DNA of 64,000 bases from Litoditis marina (Eukaryota; Nematoda; Chromadorea; Rhabditida; Rhabditidae): the NCBI GenBank assembly GCA_964036275.1, contig OZ038433.1:48930605-48994604 (forward strand), written 5' to 3'. The notes under the pieces were generated by a model, which saw nothing but the letters and a program-made list of their open reading frames with translations, did not search any database and was not told the DNA's origin. A program made the translations under genes and the position numbers. Below are positions 11,701 to 25,475 of the stretch, piece after piece; position 1 is the stretch's first letter, and each line of letters starts with the position of its first letter.

Positions 11701-14700
11701 TGCAAGTCACGAGCTAGACGCGGGTTAAGCAACGAGTGTTTGGGTGGAGGATATACTCTTAGTATCTCAAGGGAACAGTCGCCGACACTAGAACGCCGGA
11801 TCTGGGGTAATAGCCGCAGGTCCAGAGTTTACTTCAAGCTTCCCGCTGTGCTGCAAGTCACGAGCTAGACGCGGGTTAAGCAACGAGTGTTTGGGTGGAG
11901 GATATACTCTTAGTACCGCAAGGGAACAGTCGCCGACACTAGAACGCCGGATCTGGGGTAATAGCCGCAGGTCCACAGTTTACTTCAAGCTTCCCGCTGT
12001 GATGCAAGTCACGAGCTAGACGCGGGTTAAGCAACGAGTGTTTGGGTGGAGGATATACTCTTAGTACCGCAAGGGAACAGTCGCCGACACTAGAACGCCG
12101 GATCTGGGGTAATAGCCGCAGGTCCAGAGTTTACTTCAAGCTTCCCGCTGTGATGCAAGTCACGAGCTAGACGCGGGTTAAGCAACGAGTGTTTGGGTGG
12201 AGGATATACTCTTAGTACCGCAAGGGAACAGTCGCCGACACTAAAACGCCGGATCTGGGGTAATAGCCGCTGGTCCAGAGTTTACTTCAAGCTTCCCGCT
12301 GTGATGCAAGTCACGAGCTAGACGCGGGTTAAGCAACGAGTGTTTGGGTGGAGGATATACTCTTAGTACCGCAAGGGAACAGTCGCCGACACTAGAACGC
12401 CGGATCTGGGGTAATAGCCGCAGGTCCACAGTTTACTTCAAGCTTCCCGCTGTGATGCAAGTCACGAGCTAGACGCGGGTTAAGCAACGAGTGTTTGGGT
12501 GGAGGATATACTCTTAGTACCGCAAGGGAACAGTCGCCGACACTAGAACGCCGGATCTGGGGTAATAGCCGCTGATCCACAGTTTACTTCAAGCTTCCCG
12601 CTGTGATGCAAGTCACGAGCTAGACGCGGGTTAAGCAACGAGTGTTTGGGTGGAGGATATACTCTTAGTACCGCAAGGGAACAGTCGCCGACACTAGAAC
12701 GCCGGATCTGGGGTAATAGCCGCAGGTCCACAGTTTACTTCAAGCTTCCCGCTGTGATGCAAGTCACGAGCTAGACGCGGGTTAAGCAACGAGTGTTTGG
12801 GTGGAGGATATACTCTTAGTACCGCAAGGGAACAGTCGCCGACACTAGAACGCCGGATCTGGGGTAATAGCCGCAGGTCCACAGTTTACTTCAAGCTTCC
12901 CGCTGTGATGCAAGTCACGAGCTAGACGCGGGTTAAGCAACGAGTGTTTGGGTGGAGGATATACTCTTAGTACCGCAAGGGAACAGTCGCCGACACTAGA
13001 ACGCCGGATCTGGGGTAATAGCCGCAGGTCCACAGTTTACTTCAAGCTTCCCGCTGTGATGCAAGTCACGAGCTAGACGCGGGTTAAGCAACGAGTGTTT
13101 GGGTGGAGGATATACTCTTAGTACCGCAAGGGAACAGTCGCCGACACTAGAACGCCGGATCTGGGGTAATAGCCGCAGGTCCACAGTTTACTTCAAGCTT
13201 CCCGCTGTGATGCAAGTCACGAGCTAGACGCGGGTTAAGCAACGAGTGTTTGGGTGGAGGATATACTCTTAGTACCGCAAGGGAACAGTCGCCGACACTA
13301 GAACGCCGGATCTGGGGTAATAGCCGCAGGTCCACAGTTTACTTCAAGCTTCCCGCTGTGATGCAAGTCACGAGCTAGACGCGGGTTAAGCAACGAGTGT
13401 TTGGGTGGAGGATATACTCTTAGTACCGCAAGGGAACAATCGCCGACACTAGAACACCGGATCTGGGGTAATAGCCGCAGGTCCAGAGTTTACTTCAAGC
13501 TTCCCGCTGTGATGCAAGTCACGAGCTAGACGCGGGTTAAGCAACGAGTGTTTGGGTGGAGGATATACTCTTAGTACCGCAAGGGAACAGTCGCCGACAC
13601 TAGAACGCCGGATCTGGGGTAATAGCCGCAGGTCCACAGTTTACTTCAAGCTTCCCGCTGTGATGCAAGTCACGAGCTAGACGCGGGTTAAGCAACGAGT
13701 GTTTGGGTGGAGGATATACTCTTAGTACCGCAAGGGAACAGTCGCCGACACTAGAACGCCGGATCTGGGGTAATAGCCGCAGGTCCACAGTTTACTTCAA
13801 GCTTCCCGCTGTGATGCAAGTCACGAGCTAGACGCGGGTTAAGCAACGAGTGTTTGGGTGGAGGATATACTCTTAGTACCGCAAGGGAACAGTCGCCGAC
13901 ACTAGAACGCCGGATCTGGGGTAATAGCCGCAGGTCCACAGTTTACTTCAAGCTTCCTGCTGTGATGCAAGTCACGAGCTAGACGCGGGTTAAGCAACGA
14001 GTGTTTGGGTGGAGGATATACTCTTAGTACCGCAAGGGAACAGTCGCCGACACTAGAACGCCGGATCTGGGGTAATAGCCGCAGGTCCAGAGTTTACTTC
14101 AAGCTTCCCGCTGTGATGCAAGTCGCGAGCTAGACGCGGGTTAAGCAACGAGTGTTTGGGTGGAGGATATACTCTTAGTACCGCAAGGGAACAGTCGCCG
14201 ACACTAGAACGCCGGATCTGGGGTAATAGTTGCAGGTCCACAGTTTACTTCAAGCTTCCCGCTGTGATGCAAGTCACGAGCTAGACGCGGGTTAAGCAAC
14301 GAGTGTTTGGGTGGAGGATATACTCTTAGTACCGCAAGGGAACAGTCGCCGACACTAGAACGCCGGATCTGGGGTAATAGCCGCAGGTCCAGAGTTTACT
14401 TCAAGCTTCCCGCTGTGATGCAAGTCACGAGCTAGACGCGGGTTAAGCAACGAGTGTTTGGGTGGAGGATATACTCTTAGTACCGCAAGGGAACAGTCGC
14501 CGACACTAGAACGCCGGATCTGGGGTAATAGCCGCAGGTCCACAGTTTACTTCAAGCTTCCCGCTGTGATGCAAGTCACGAGCTAGACGCGGGTTAAGCA
14601 ACGAGTGTTTGGGTGGAGGATATACTCTTAGTACCGCAAGGGAACAGTCGCCGACACTAGAACGCCGGATCTGGGGTAATAGCCGCAGGTCCACAGTTTA

Positions 14701-16619
14701 CTTCAAGCTTCCCGCTGTGATGCAAGTCACGAGCTAGACGCGGGTTAAGCAACGAGTGTTTGGGTGGAGGATATACTCTTAGTACCGCAAGGGAACAGTC
14801 GCCGACACTAGAACGCCGGATCTGGGGTAATAGCCGCAGGTCCACAGTTTACTTCAAGCTTCCTGCTGTGATGCAAGTCACGAGCTAGACGCGGGTTAAG
14901 CAACGAGTGTTTGGGTGGAGGATATACTCTTAGTACCGCAAGGGAACAGTCGCCGACACTAGAACGCCGGATCTGGGGTAATAGCCGCAGGTCCACAGTT
15001 TACTTCAAGCTTCCCGCTGTGATGCAAGTCACGAGCTAGACGCGGGTTAAGCAACGAGTGTTTGGGTGGAGGATACACTCTTAGTACCGCAAGGGAACAG
15101 TCGCCGACACTAGAACGCCGGATCTGGGGTAATAGCAGCAGGTCCACAGTTTACTTCAAGCTTCCCGCTGTGATGCAAGTCACGAGCTAGACGCGGGTTA
15201 AGCAACGAGTGTTTGGGTGGAGGATATACTCTTAGTACCGCAAGGGAACAGTCGCCGACACTAGAACGCCGGATCTGGGGTAATAGCCGCAGGTCCACAG
15301 TTTACTTCAAGCTTCCCGCTGTGATGCAAGTCACGAGCTAGATGCGGGTTAAGCAACGAGTGTTTGGGTGGAGGATATACTCTTAGTACCGCAAGGGAAC
15401 AGTCGCCGACACTAGAACGCCGGATCTGGGGTAATAGCCGCAGGTCCAGAGTTTACTTTAAGCTTCCCGCTGTGATGCAAGTCACGAGCTAGACGCGGGT
15501 TAAGCAACGAGTGTTTGGGTGGAGGATATACTCTTAGTACCGCAAGGGAACAGTCGCCGACACTAGAACGCCGGATCTGGGGTAATAGCCGCAGGTCCAG
15601 AGTTTACTTCAAGCTTCCCGCTGTGATGCAAGTCGCGAGCTAGACGCGGGTTAAGCAACGAGTGTTTGGGTGGAGGATATACTCTTAGTACCGCAAGGGA
15701 ACAGTCGCCGACACTAGAACGCCGGATCTGGGGTAATAGCCGCAGGTCCACAGTTTACTTCAAGCTTCCCGCTGTGATGCAAGTCACGAGCTAGACGCGG
15801 GTTAAGCAACGAGTGTTTGGGTGGAGGATATACTCTTGGTACCGCAAGGGAACAGTCGCCGACACTAGAACGCCGGATCTGGGGTAATAGCAGCAGGTCC
15901 ACAGTTTACTTCAAGCTTCCCGCTGTGATGCAAGTCACGAGCTAGACGCGGGTTAAGCAACAAGTGTTTGGGTGGAGGATATACTCTTAGTACCGCAAGG
16001 GAACAGTCGCCGACACTAGAACGCCGGATCTGGGGTAATAGCCGCAGGTCCACAGTTTACTTCAAGCTTCCCGCTGTGATGCAAGTCACGAGCTAGATGC
16101 GGGTTAAGCAACGAGTGTTTGGGTGGAGGATATACTCTTAGTACCGCAAGGGAACAGTCGCCGACACTAGAACGCCGGATCTGGGGTAATAGCCGCAGGT
16201 CCACAGTTTACTTCAAGCTTCCCGCTGTGATGCAAGTCACGAGCTAGACGCGAGTTAAGCAACGAGTGTTTGGGTGGAGGATATACTCTTAGTACCGCAA
16301 GGGAACAGTCGCCGACACTAGAACGCCGGATCTGGGGTAATAGCCGCAGGTCCAGAGTTTACTTCAAGCTTCCCGCTGTGATGCAAGTCACGAGCTAGAT
16401 GCGGGTTAAGCAACGAGTGTTTGGGTGGAGGATATACTCTTAGTACCGCAAGGGAACAGTCGCCGACACTAGAACGCCAGATCTGGGGTAATAGCCGCAG
16501 GTCCACAGTTTACTTCAAGCTTCCCGCTGTGATGCAAGTCACGAGCTAGACGCGAGTTAAGCAACGAGTGTTTGGGTGGAGGATATACTCTTAGTACCGC
16601 AAGGGAACAGTCGCCGACA

Positions 16620-19600
16620 CTAGAACGCCGGATCTGGGGTAATAGCCGCAGGTCCAGAGTTTACTTCAAGCTTCCCGCTGTGATGCAAGTCGCGAGCTAG
16701 ACGCGGGTTAAGCAACGAGTGTTTGGGTGGAGGATATACTCTTAGTACCGCAAGGGAACAGTCGCCGACACTAGAACGCCGGATCTGGGGTAATAGCCGC
16801 AGGTCCACAGTTTACTTCAAGCTTCCCGCTGTGATGCAAGTCACGAGCTAGACGCGGGTTAAGCAACGAGTGTTTGGGTGGAGGATATACTCTTAGTACC
16901 GCAAGGGAACAGTCGCCGACACTAGAACGCCGGATCTGGGGTAATAGCCGCAGGTCCACAGTTTACTTCAAGCTTCCCGCTGTGATGCAAGTCACGAGCT
17001 AGACGCGGGTTAAGCAACGAGTGTTTGGGTGGAGGATATACTCTTAGTACCGCAAGGGAACAGTCGCCGACACTAGAACGCCGGATCTGAGGTAATAGCC
17101 GCAGGTCCACAGTTTACTTCAAGCTTCCCGCTGTGATGCAAGTCACGAGCTAGACGCGGGTTAAGCAACGAGTGTTTGGGTGGAGGATATACTCTTGGTA
17201 CCGCAAGGGAACAGTCGCCGACACTAGAACGCCGGATCTGGGGTAATAGCCGCAGGTCCACAGTTTACTTCAAGCTTCCCGCTGTGATGCAAGTCACGAG
17301 CTAGACGCGAGTTAAGCAACGAGTGTTTGGGTGGAGGATATACTCTTAGTACCGCAAGGGAACAGTCGCCGACACTAGAACGCCGGATCTGGGGTAATAG
17401 CCGCAGGTCCAGAGTTTACTTCAAGCTTCCCGCTGTGATGCAAGTCACGAGCTAGACGCGGGTTAAGCAACGAGTGTTTGGGTGGAGGATATACTCTTAG
17501 TACCGCAAGGGAACAGTCGCCGACACTAGAACGCCGGATCTGGGGTAATAGCCGCAGGTCCAGAGTTTACTTCAAGCTTCCCGCTGTGATGCAAGTCGCG
17601 AGCTAGACGCGGGTTAAGCAACGAGTGTTTGGGTGGAGGATATACTCTTAGTACCGCAAGGGAACAGTCGCCGACACTAGAACGCCGGATCTGGGGTAAT
17701 AGCCGCAGGTCCACAGTTTACTTCAAGCTTCCCGCTGTGATGCAAGTCACGAGCTAGACGCGGGTTAAGCAACGAGTGTTTGGGTGGAGGATATACTCTT
17801 GGTACCGCAAGGGAACAGTCGCCGACACTAGAACGCCGGATCTGGGGTAATAGCAGCAGGTCCACAGTTTACTTCAAGCTTCCCGCTGTGATGCAAGTCA
17901 CGAGCTAGACGCGGGTTAAGCAACGAGTGTTTGGGTGGAGGATATACTCTTAGTACCGCAAGGGAACAGTCGCCGACACTAGAACGCCGGATCTGGGGTA
18001 ATAGCCGCAGGTCCACAGTTTACTTCAAGCTTCCCGCTGTGATGCAAGTCACGAGCTAGATGCGGGTTAAGCAACGAGTGTTTGGGTGGAGGATATACTC
18101 TTAGTACCGCAAGGGAACAGTCGCCGACACTAGAACGCCGGATCTGGGGTAATAGCCGCAGGTCCACAGTTTACTTCAAGCTTACCGCTGTGATGCAAGT
18201 CACGAGCTAGACGCGAGTTAAGCAACGAGTGTTTGGGTGGAGGATATACTCTTAGTACCGCAAGGGAACAGTCGCCGACACTAGAACGCCGGATCTGGGG
18301 TAATAGCCGCAGGTCCAGAGTTTACTTCAAGCTTCCCGCTGTGATGCAAGTCACGAGCTAGATGCGGGTTAAGCAACGAGTGTTTGGGTGGAGGATATAC
18401 TCTTAGTACCGCAAGGGAACAGTCGCCGACACTAGAACGCCGGATCTGGGGTAATAGCAGCAGGTCCACAGTTTACTTCAAGCTTCCCGCTGTGATGCAA
18501 GTCACGAGCTAGACGCGGGTTAAGCAACGAGTGTTTGGGTGGAGGATATACTCTTAGTACCGCAAGGGAACAGTCGCCGACACTAGAACGCCGGATCTGG
18601 GGTAATAGCCGCAGGTCCACAGTTTACTTCAAGCTTCCCGCTGTGATGCAAGTCACGAGCTAGATGCGGGTTAAGCAACGAGTGTTTGGGTGGAGGATAT
18701 ACTCTTAGTACCGCAAGGGAACAGTCGCCGACACTAGAACGCCGGATCTGGGGTAATAGCCGCAGGTCCACAGTTTACTTCAAGCTTCCCGCTGTGATGC
18801 AAGTCACGAGCTAGACGCGGGTTAAGCAACGAGTGTTTGGGTGGAGGATATACTCTTAGTACCGCAAGGGAACAGTCGCCGACACTAGAACGCCGGATCT
18901 GGGGTAATAGCCGCAGGTCCAGAGTTTACTTCAAGCTTCCCGCTGTGATGCAAGTCACGAGCTAGACGCGGGTTAAGCAACGAGTGTTTGGGTGGAGGAT
19001 ATACTCTTAGTACCGCAAGGGAACAGTCGCCGACACTAGAACGCCGGATCTGGGGTAATAGCCGCAGGTCCACAGTTTACTTCAAGCTTCCCGCTGTGAT
19101 GCAAGTCACGAGCTAGATGCGGGTTAAGCAACGAGTGTTTGGGTGGAGGATATACTCTTAGTACCGCAAGGGAACAGTCGCCGACACTAGAACGCCGGAT
19201 CTGGGGTAATAGCCGCAGGTCCACAGTTTACTTCAAGCTTCCCGCTGTGATGCAAGTCACGAGCTAGATGCGGGTTAAGCAACGAGTGTTTGGGTGGAGG
19301 ATATACTCTTGGTACCGCAAGGGAACAGTCGCCGACACTAGAACGCCGGATCTGGGGTAATAGCCGCAGGTCCACAGTTTACTTCAAGCTTCCCGCTGTG
19401 ATGCAAGTCACGAGCTAGACGCGAGTTAAGCAACGAGTGTTTGGGTGGAGGATATACTCTTAGTACCGCAAGGGAACAGTCGCCGACACTAGAACGCCGG
19501 ATCTGGGGTAATAGCCGCAGGTCCACAGTTTACTTCAAGCTTCCCGCTGTGATGCAAGTCACGAGCTAGACGCGAGTTAAGCAACGAGTGTTTGGGTGGA

Positions 19601-20092
19601 GGATATACTCTTAGTACCGCAAGGGAACAGTCGCCGACACTAGAACGCCGGATCTGGGGTAATAGCCGCAGGTCCAGAGTTTACTTCAAGCTTCCCGCTG
19701 TGATGCAAGTCACGAGCTAGATGCGGGTTAAGCAACGAGTGTTTGGGTGGAGGATATACTCTTAGTACCGCAAGGGAACAGTCGCCGACACTAGAACGCC
19801 AGATCTGGGGTAATAGCCGCAGGACCACAGTTTACTTCAAGCTTCCCGCTGTGATGCAAGTCACGAGCTAGACGCGAGTTAAGCAACGAGTGTTTGGGTG
19901 GAGGATATACTCTTAGTACCGCAAGGGAACAGTCGCCGACACTAGAACGCCGGATCTGGGGTAATAGCCGCAGGTCCACAGTTTACTTCAAGCTTCCCGC
20001 TGTGATGCAAGTCACGAGCTAGACGCGGGTTAAGCAACGAGTGTTTGGGTGGAGGATATACTCTTAGTACCGCAAGGGAACAGTCGCAGACA
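16620..20092. repeat. Higher-order repeat block 1 (23 monomers, 3,473 bp)
   Basis: Diagnostic variants recur at exactly +3,473 bp: TCTGAGGTAAT (about 17090 and 20563), AGCTTACCGCTG (about 18180 and 21653), CGCCAGATCTG (about 19797 and 23270), GCAGGACCAC (about 19819 and 23292) and GTCGCAGACAC (about 20084 and 23557). 3,473 = 23 x 151. Block borders are arbitrary by phase. Confidence 0.9.
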
Positions 20093-23000
20093 CTAGAACG
20101 CCGGATCTGGGGTAATAGCCGCAGGTCCAGAGTTTACTTCAAGCTTCCCGCTGTGATGCAAGTCGCGAGCTAGACGCGGGTTAAGCAACGAGTGTTTGGG
20201 TGGAGGATATACTCTTAGTACCGCAAGGGAACAGTCGCCGACACTAGAACGCCGGATCTGGGGTAATAGCCGCAGGTCCACAGTTTACTTCAAGCTTCCC
20301 GCTGTGATGCAAGTCACGAGCTAGACGCGGGTTAAGCAACGAGTGTTTGGGTGGAGGATATACTCTTAGTACCGCAAGGGAACAGTCGCCGACACTAGAA
20401 CGCCGGATCTGGGGTAATAGCCGCAGGTCCACAGTTTACTTCAAGCTTCCCGCTGTGATGCAAGTCACGAGCTAGACGCGGGTTAAGCAACGAGTGTTTG
20501 GGTGGAGGATATACTCTTAGTACCGCAAGGGAACAGTCGCCGACACTAGAACGCCGGATCTGAGGTAATAGCCGCAGGTCCACAGTTTACTTCAAGCTTC
20601 CCGCTGTGATGCAAGTCACGAGCTAGACGCGGGTTAAGCAACGAGTGTTTGGGTGGAGGATATACTCTTGGTACCGCAAGGGAACAGTCGCCGACACTAG
20701 AACGCCGGATCTGGGGTAATAGCCGCAGGTCCACAGTTTACTTCAAGCTTCCCGCTGTGATGCAAGTCACGAGCTAGACGCGAGTTAAGCAACGAGTGTT
20801 TGGGTGGAGGATATACTCTTAGTACCGCAAGGGAACAGTCGCCGACACTAGAACGCCGGATCTGGGGTAATAGCCGCAGGTCCAGAGTTTACTTCAAGCT
20901 TCCCGCTGTGATGCAAGTCACGAGCTAGACGCGGGTTAAGCAACGAGTGTTTGGGTGGAGGATATACTCTTAGTACCGCAAGGGAACAGTCGCCGACACT
21001 AGAACGCCGGATCTGGGGTAATAGCCGCAGGTCCAGAGTTTACTTCAAGCTTCCCGCTGTGATGCAAGTCGCGAGCTAGACGCGGGTTAAGCAACGAGTG
21101 TTTGGGTGGAGGATATACTCTTAGTACCGCAAGGGAACAGTCGCCGACACTAGAACGCCGGATCTGGGGTAATAGCCGCAGGTCCACAGTTTACTTCAAG
21201 CTTCCCGCTGTGATGCAAGTCACGAGCTAGACGCGGGTTAAGCAACGAGTGTTTGGGTGGAGGATATACTCTTGGTACCGCAAGGGAACAGTCGCCGACA
21301 CTAGAACGCCGGATCTGGGGTAATAGCAGCAGGTCCACAGTTTACTTCAAGCTTCCCGCTGTGATGCAAGTCACGAGCTAGACGCGGGTTAAGCAACGAG
21401 TGTTTGGGTGGAGGATATACTCTTAGTACCGCAAGGGAACAGTCGCCGACACTAGAACGCCGGATCTGGGGTAATAGCCGCAGGTCCACAGTTTACTTCA
21501 AGCTTCCCGCTGTGATGCAAGTCACGAGCTAGATGCGGGTTAAGCAACGAGTGTTTGGGTGGAGGATATACTCTTAGTACCGCAAGGGAACAGTCGCCGA
21601 CACTAGAACGCCGGATCTGGGGTAATAGCCGCAGGTCCACAGTTTACTTCAAGCTTACCGCTGTGATGCAAGTCACGAGCTAGACGCGAGTTAAGCAACG
21701 AGTGTTTGGGTGGAGGATATACTCTTAGTACCGCAAGGGAACAGTCGCCGACACTAGAACGCCGGATCTGGGGTAATAGCCGCAGGTCCAGAGTTTACTT
21801 CAAGCTTCCCGCTGTGATGCAAGTCACGAGCTAGATGCGGGTTAAGCAACGAGTGTTTGGGTGGAGGATATACTCTTAGTACCGCAAGGGAACAGTCGCC
21901 GACACTAGAACGCCGGATCTGGGGTAATAGCAGCAGGTCCACAGTTTACTTCAAGCTTCCCGCTGTGATGCAAGTCACGAGCTAGACGCGGGTTAAGCAA
22001 CGAGTGTTTGGGTGGAGGATATACTCTTAGTACCGCAAGGGAACAGTCGCCGACACTAGAACGCCGGATCTGGGGTAATAGCCGCAGGTCCACAGTTTAC
22101 TTCAAGCTTCCCGCTGTGATGCAAGTCACGAGCTAGATGCGGGTTAAGCAACGAGTGTTTGGGTGGAGGATATACTCTTAGTACCGCAAGGGAACAGTCG
22201 CCGACACTAGAACGCCGGATCTGGGGTAATAGCCGCAGGTCCACAGTTTACTTCAAGCTTCCCGCTGTGATGCAAGTCACGAGCTAGACGCGGGTTAAGC
22301 AACGAGTGTTTGGGTGGAGGATATACTCTTAGTACCGCAAGGGAACAGTCGCCGACACTAGAACGCCGGATCTGGGGTAATAGCCGCAGGTCCAGAGTTT
22401 ACTTCAAGCTTCCCGCTGTGATGCAAGTCACGAGCTAGACGCGGGTTAAGCAACGAGTGTTTGGGTGGAGGATATACTCTTAGTACCGCAAGGGAACAGT
22501 CGCCGACACTAGAACGCCGGATCTGGGGTAATAGCCGCAGGTCCACAGTTTACTTCAAGCTTCCCGCTGTGATGCAAGTCACGAGCTAGATGCGGGTTAA
22601 GCAACGAGTGTTTGGGTGGAGGATATACTCTTAGTACCGCAAGGGAACAGTCGCCGACACTAGAACGCCGGATCTGGGGTAATAGCCGCAGGTCCACAGT
22701 TTACTTCAAGCTTCCCGCTGTGATGCAAGTCACGAGCTAGATGCGGGTTAAGCAACGAGTGTTTGGGTGGAGGATATACTCTTAGTACCGCAAGGGAACA
22801 GTCGCCGACACTAGAACGCCGGATCTGGGGTAATAGCCGCAGGTCCACAGTTTACTTCAAGCTTCCCGCTGTGATGCAAGTCACGAGCTAGACGCGAGTT
22901 AAGCAACGAGTGTTTGGGTGGAGGATATACTCTTAGTACCGCAAGGGAACAGTCGCCGACACTAGAACGCCGGATCTGGGGTAATAGCCGCAGGTCCACA

Positions 23001-23565
23001 GTTTACTTCAAGCTTCCCGCTGTGATGCAAGTCACGAGCTAGACGCGAGTTAAGCAACGAGTGTTTGGGTGGAGGATATACTCTTAGTACCGCAAGGGAA
23101 CAGTCGCCGACACTAGAACGCCGGATCTGGGGTAATAGCCGCAGGTCCAGAGTTTACTTCAAGCTTCCCGCTGTGATGCAAGTCACGAGCTAGATGCGGG
23201 TTAAGCAACGAGTGTTTGGGTGGAGGATATACTCTTAGTACCGCAAGGGAACAGTCGCCGACACTAGAACGCCAGATCTGGGGTAATAGCCGCAGGACCA
23301 CAGTTTACTTCAAGCTTCCCGCTGTGATGCAAGTCACGAGCTAGACGCGAGTTAAGCAACGAGTGTTTGGGTGGAGGATATACTCTTAGTACCGCAAGGG
23401 AACAGTCGCCGACACTAGAACGCCGGATCTGGGGTAATAGCCGCAGGTCCACAGTTTACTTCAAGCTTCCCGCTGTGATGCAAGTCACGAGCTAGACGCG
23501 GGTTAAGCAACGAGTGTTTGGGTGGAGGATATACTCTTAGTACCGCAAGGGAACAGTCGCAGACA
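20093..23565. repeat. Higher-order repeat block 2 (second 23-monomer copy)
   Basis: Near-identical to 16620-20092. The only difference I noticed is CTTGGTACC near 19313, which reads CTTAGTACC at the matching place near 22786. It abuts the right end of the array. Confidence 0.88.
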
Positions 23566-23608
23566 CTAGAACGCCGGATCTGGGGTAATAGCCGCAGGTC
23601 CAGAGTTT

Positions 23609-25199
23609 GGGTATTTTTTTTGCACATAAAAACAAGTTGCGAACAAGTGAGAGCCAGTGTTATTAGATTTATAGTAACATGTGAAAACAGATGAATATTT
23701 TGTTTCTCAATTATCTTGCTTTGTGCAACAAGTCTCCAATGAAATTACTAACTTTTCCGATAACACTCACTTATTCGACATATTCAAATAGTCAGTAATC
23801 GACCGTTGATATATTTCGCATGAAACATTGAGACCGCGTGAACAAGATATTTTTGGTGAAACCTATAGTGTATCATCGGAAATAAAAAGGAAGTTTAGTT
23901 ATATCTGTTCTGGCGACATCGATGTCAGTGTGAATATCTTTGACTCGTTCTTTGTTTTTTTTAGTGAAATCCCACCAACTGAACATTTCAATATGTACGG
24001 TTGCACCTTCTCACACAACTGAGTTACTGTGTCGGTCATTGTATTGCGTCTGATGTAGGAAATGAGTGCGTGAAATATTAAAACTAACTGTTGTCCTTCT
24101 CATCGTTTAAGTGTCAACAGAGTATCGTACAACTCACGTCTTCGTCTAAAGAGTGACAACAAACACTGCCTCCAATTTTTCTTTAAGTGCCTTCCTTCTT
24201 CAAACTGTTCAAACAACGATGGGTACGTATTTATGCTATTCATGAAACATTAGAATTAGTTAACAGCTGGATTGGCCTTCAAGCCACAAAACCTACTAAT
24301 GTACCAGAAAATCAACTCTACGTCCGTCAGTGGTCATCCCGAGTTCGGAGAAAAACTCACTTCACGTGAACTTCACTTCATATCTCTAAACAGGTGGATT
24401 TCCGAGAAACCGCGAAATAAATTACCAAAACTGTTTTACGTTATTATCAGGTAAAATTACAGAATATAAATTACATGCTCGAGACAAGTTTTCCAGTCAA
24501 TACCTTAATCTTCTCACTTGCCGTACTCCTGTTCCCCTGTTCGCGCAAAGAATACAGGTCAAGCTCGTCAGAGGAAACCTCAGGAAAATGTCATTGATTG
24601 CGTATCTGATCTCTGTCTATCTGTTTTTTTTCATTGCCCTAGATTTCAATGCCGTAACGTTTCATTCCAATACTGCATTGTCTTTTTTCATCTAGTTTTT
24701 TATCCATTCGATAATTTATCTTTTCCCACAATTGTTCTACAATTGTTCTTGAAACAGACAGATGAGTTACAGTTTTGTACAACACGTGTCCACAAATTAT
24801 TTAATTTTGGAAAAGTATATCACACACCTGTATAAATATACGCTTATTACAAGTTTGAACATGTTGATCATTGGAGTGTTGGTCTGTCATCGAGTGGGCG
24901 ACGATTCAGCTTTCGAGATTCAGACGACGATTATTCTAAAATGTGATGGGTAACACCAGCCAGATATATTCGCCGCGTGAAACATGGGGATGCCATAAAC
25001 GGCGCAAAAGTGGTTTGGAACGGAAAAATGAGGAGATTTTTCAAGATCAACAATTCTTTCTTGCGATATTCGGGTAAAGATCCGAACAACGAGATATGCG
25101 ATATACAGTATTTTTAAAAAAATTATCCCAAAGTGACATATAAGAGGCATCCATTTAAATAGTTTTTCTAAATTCGAATATAATGCAAATTCATTATTT
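23609..25199. other. Non-coding AT-rich sequence right of the satellite
   Basis: No laminin similarity and no recognisable gene. Short open frames (for example 24187-24369, 24518-24835) show no domain I know. Three TGAAACAT motifs lie at about 23820, 24241 and 24978. Confidence 0.5.
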
Positions 25200-25352
25200 T
25201 ACACATTACTTTTGACATTCGTCAGTTACTTGCATACTGAAACTGACCACTGTCAAAACTGTATTTGCAAACCACCTGTCTCAGACGGGAATCGAACCTG
25301 ACCCCGTCAGTTCAAAAGCGCAAGCGCTAACCACTACACTACAGCGGCTGAG
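25200..25352 (-). mobile_element. tRNA-headed SINE-like element
   Basis: On the minus strand: TAGTGTAGTGGTTAGCGC resembles a tRNA A box, and GGTTCGATTCC is a perfect B box, with ACGGG/CCCGT able to form the T stem but split by a 5-nt insertion (GTCAG). The head is followed by TTTTGACAGTGGTCAG and, further on, TGACGAATGTCAAAAG, a tail shared with the element at 25833. The broken T arm argues for a Pol III retroelement head and not a working tRNA gene. Confidence 0.55.
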
Positions 25353-25475
25353 GTGCGCGAGTTTCTGTAGTCATGCCGGGAGCGCAATCAACAGTTAAGC
25401 TGGAACAGTTAATTCTTTTTAATGTCGAGAAAATTAAATTAAAAAAGTTCATTTCGTTTTTATTGGTCAATTTCA

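Larger units (their letters stand above)
8766..23608. repeat. 151-bp tandem satellite array, about 98 monomers
   Basis: Head-to-tail monomers of 151 bp, each containing ACACTAGAACGCCGGATC, one AAGCTT site, CACGAGCTAGACGCGGG and ATACTCTTAGTACCGC. Array length 14,843 bp, i.e. 98.3 units, uninterrupted. Monomers differ by single substitutions (CAGAG/CACAG before TTTACTTC, GACGCGGG/GATGCGGG/GACGCGAG, CTTAGTACC/CTTGGTACC, GCCGCAGG/GCAGCAGG). The right edge cuts a monomer at CCAGAGTTT followed by GGGTATTTTT. Length near nucleosomal size is typical of heterochromatic satellites; I do not recognise the family. Each monomer pair has a 62-codon minus-strand open frame that I do not consider a gene. Confidence 0.97.

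Noticed and set aside
8766..23608. CRISPR-like array
   Set aside because: Units are contiguous 151-bp repeats without unique spacers, in eukaryotic DNA.
8919..23627. Dozens of 62-codon minus-strand open frames, nearly identical
   Set aside because: They are a by-product of the 151-bp satellite; the frame cannot extend since 151 is not a multiple of 3, and neighbouring frames overlap each other. No start context or splice signals.
25278..25352. Functional tRNA gene
   Set aside because: The B box is good, but the T stem is broken by a 5-nt insertion and the acceptor ends do not pair in the standard way; the shared tail indicates a SINE.
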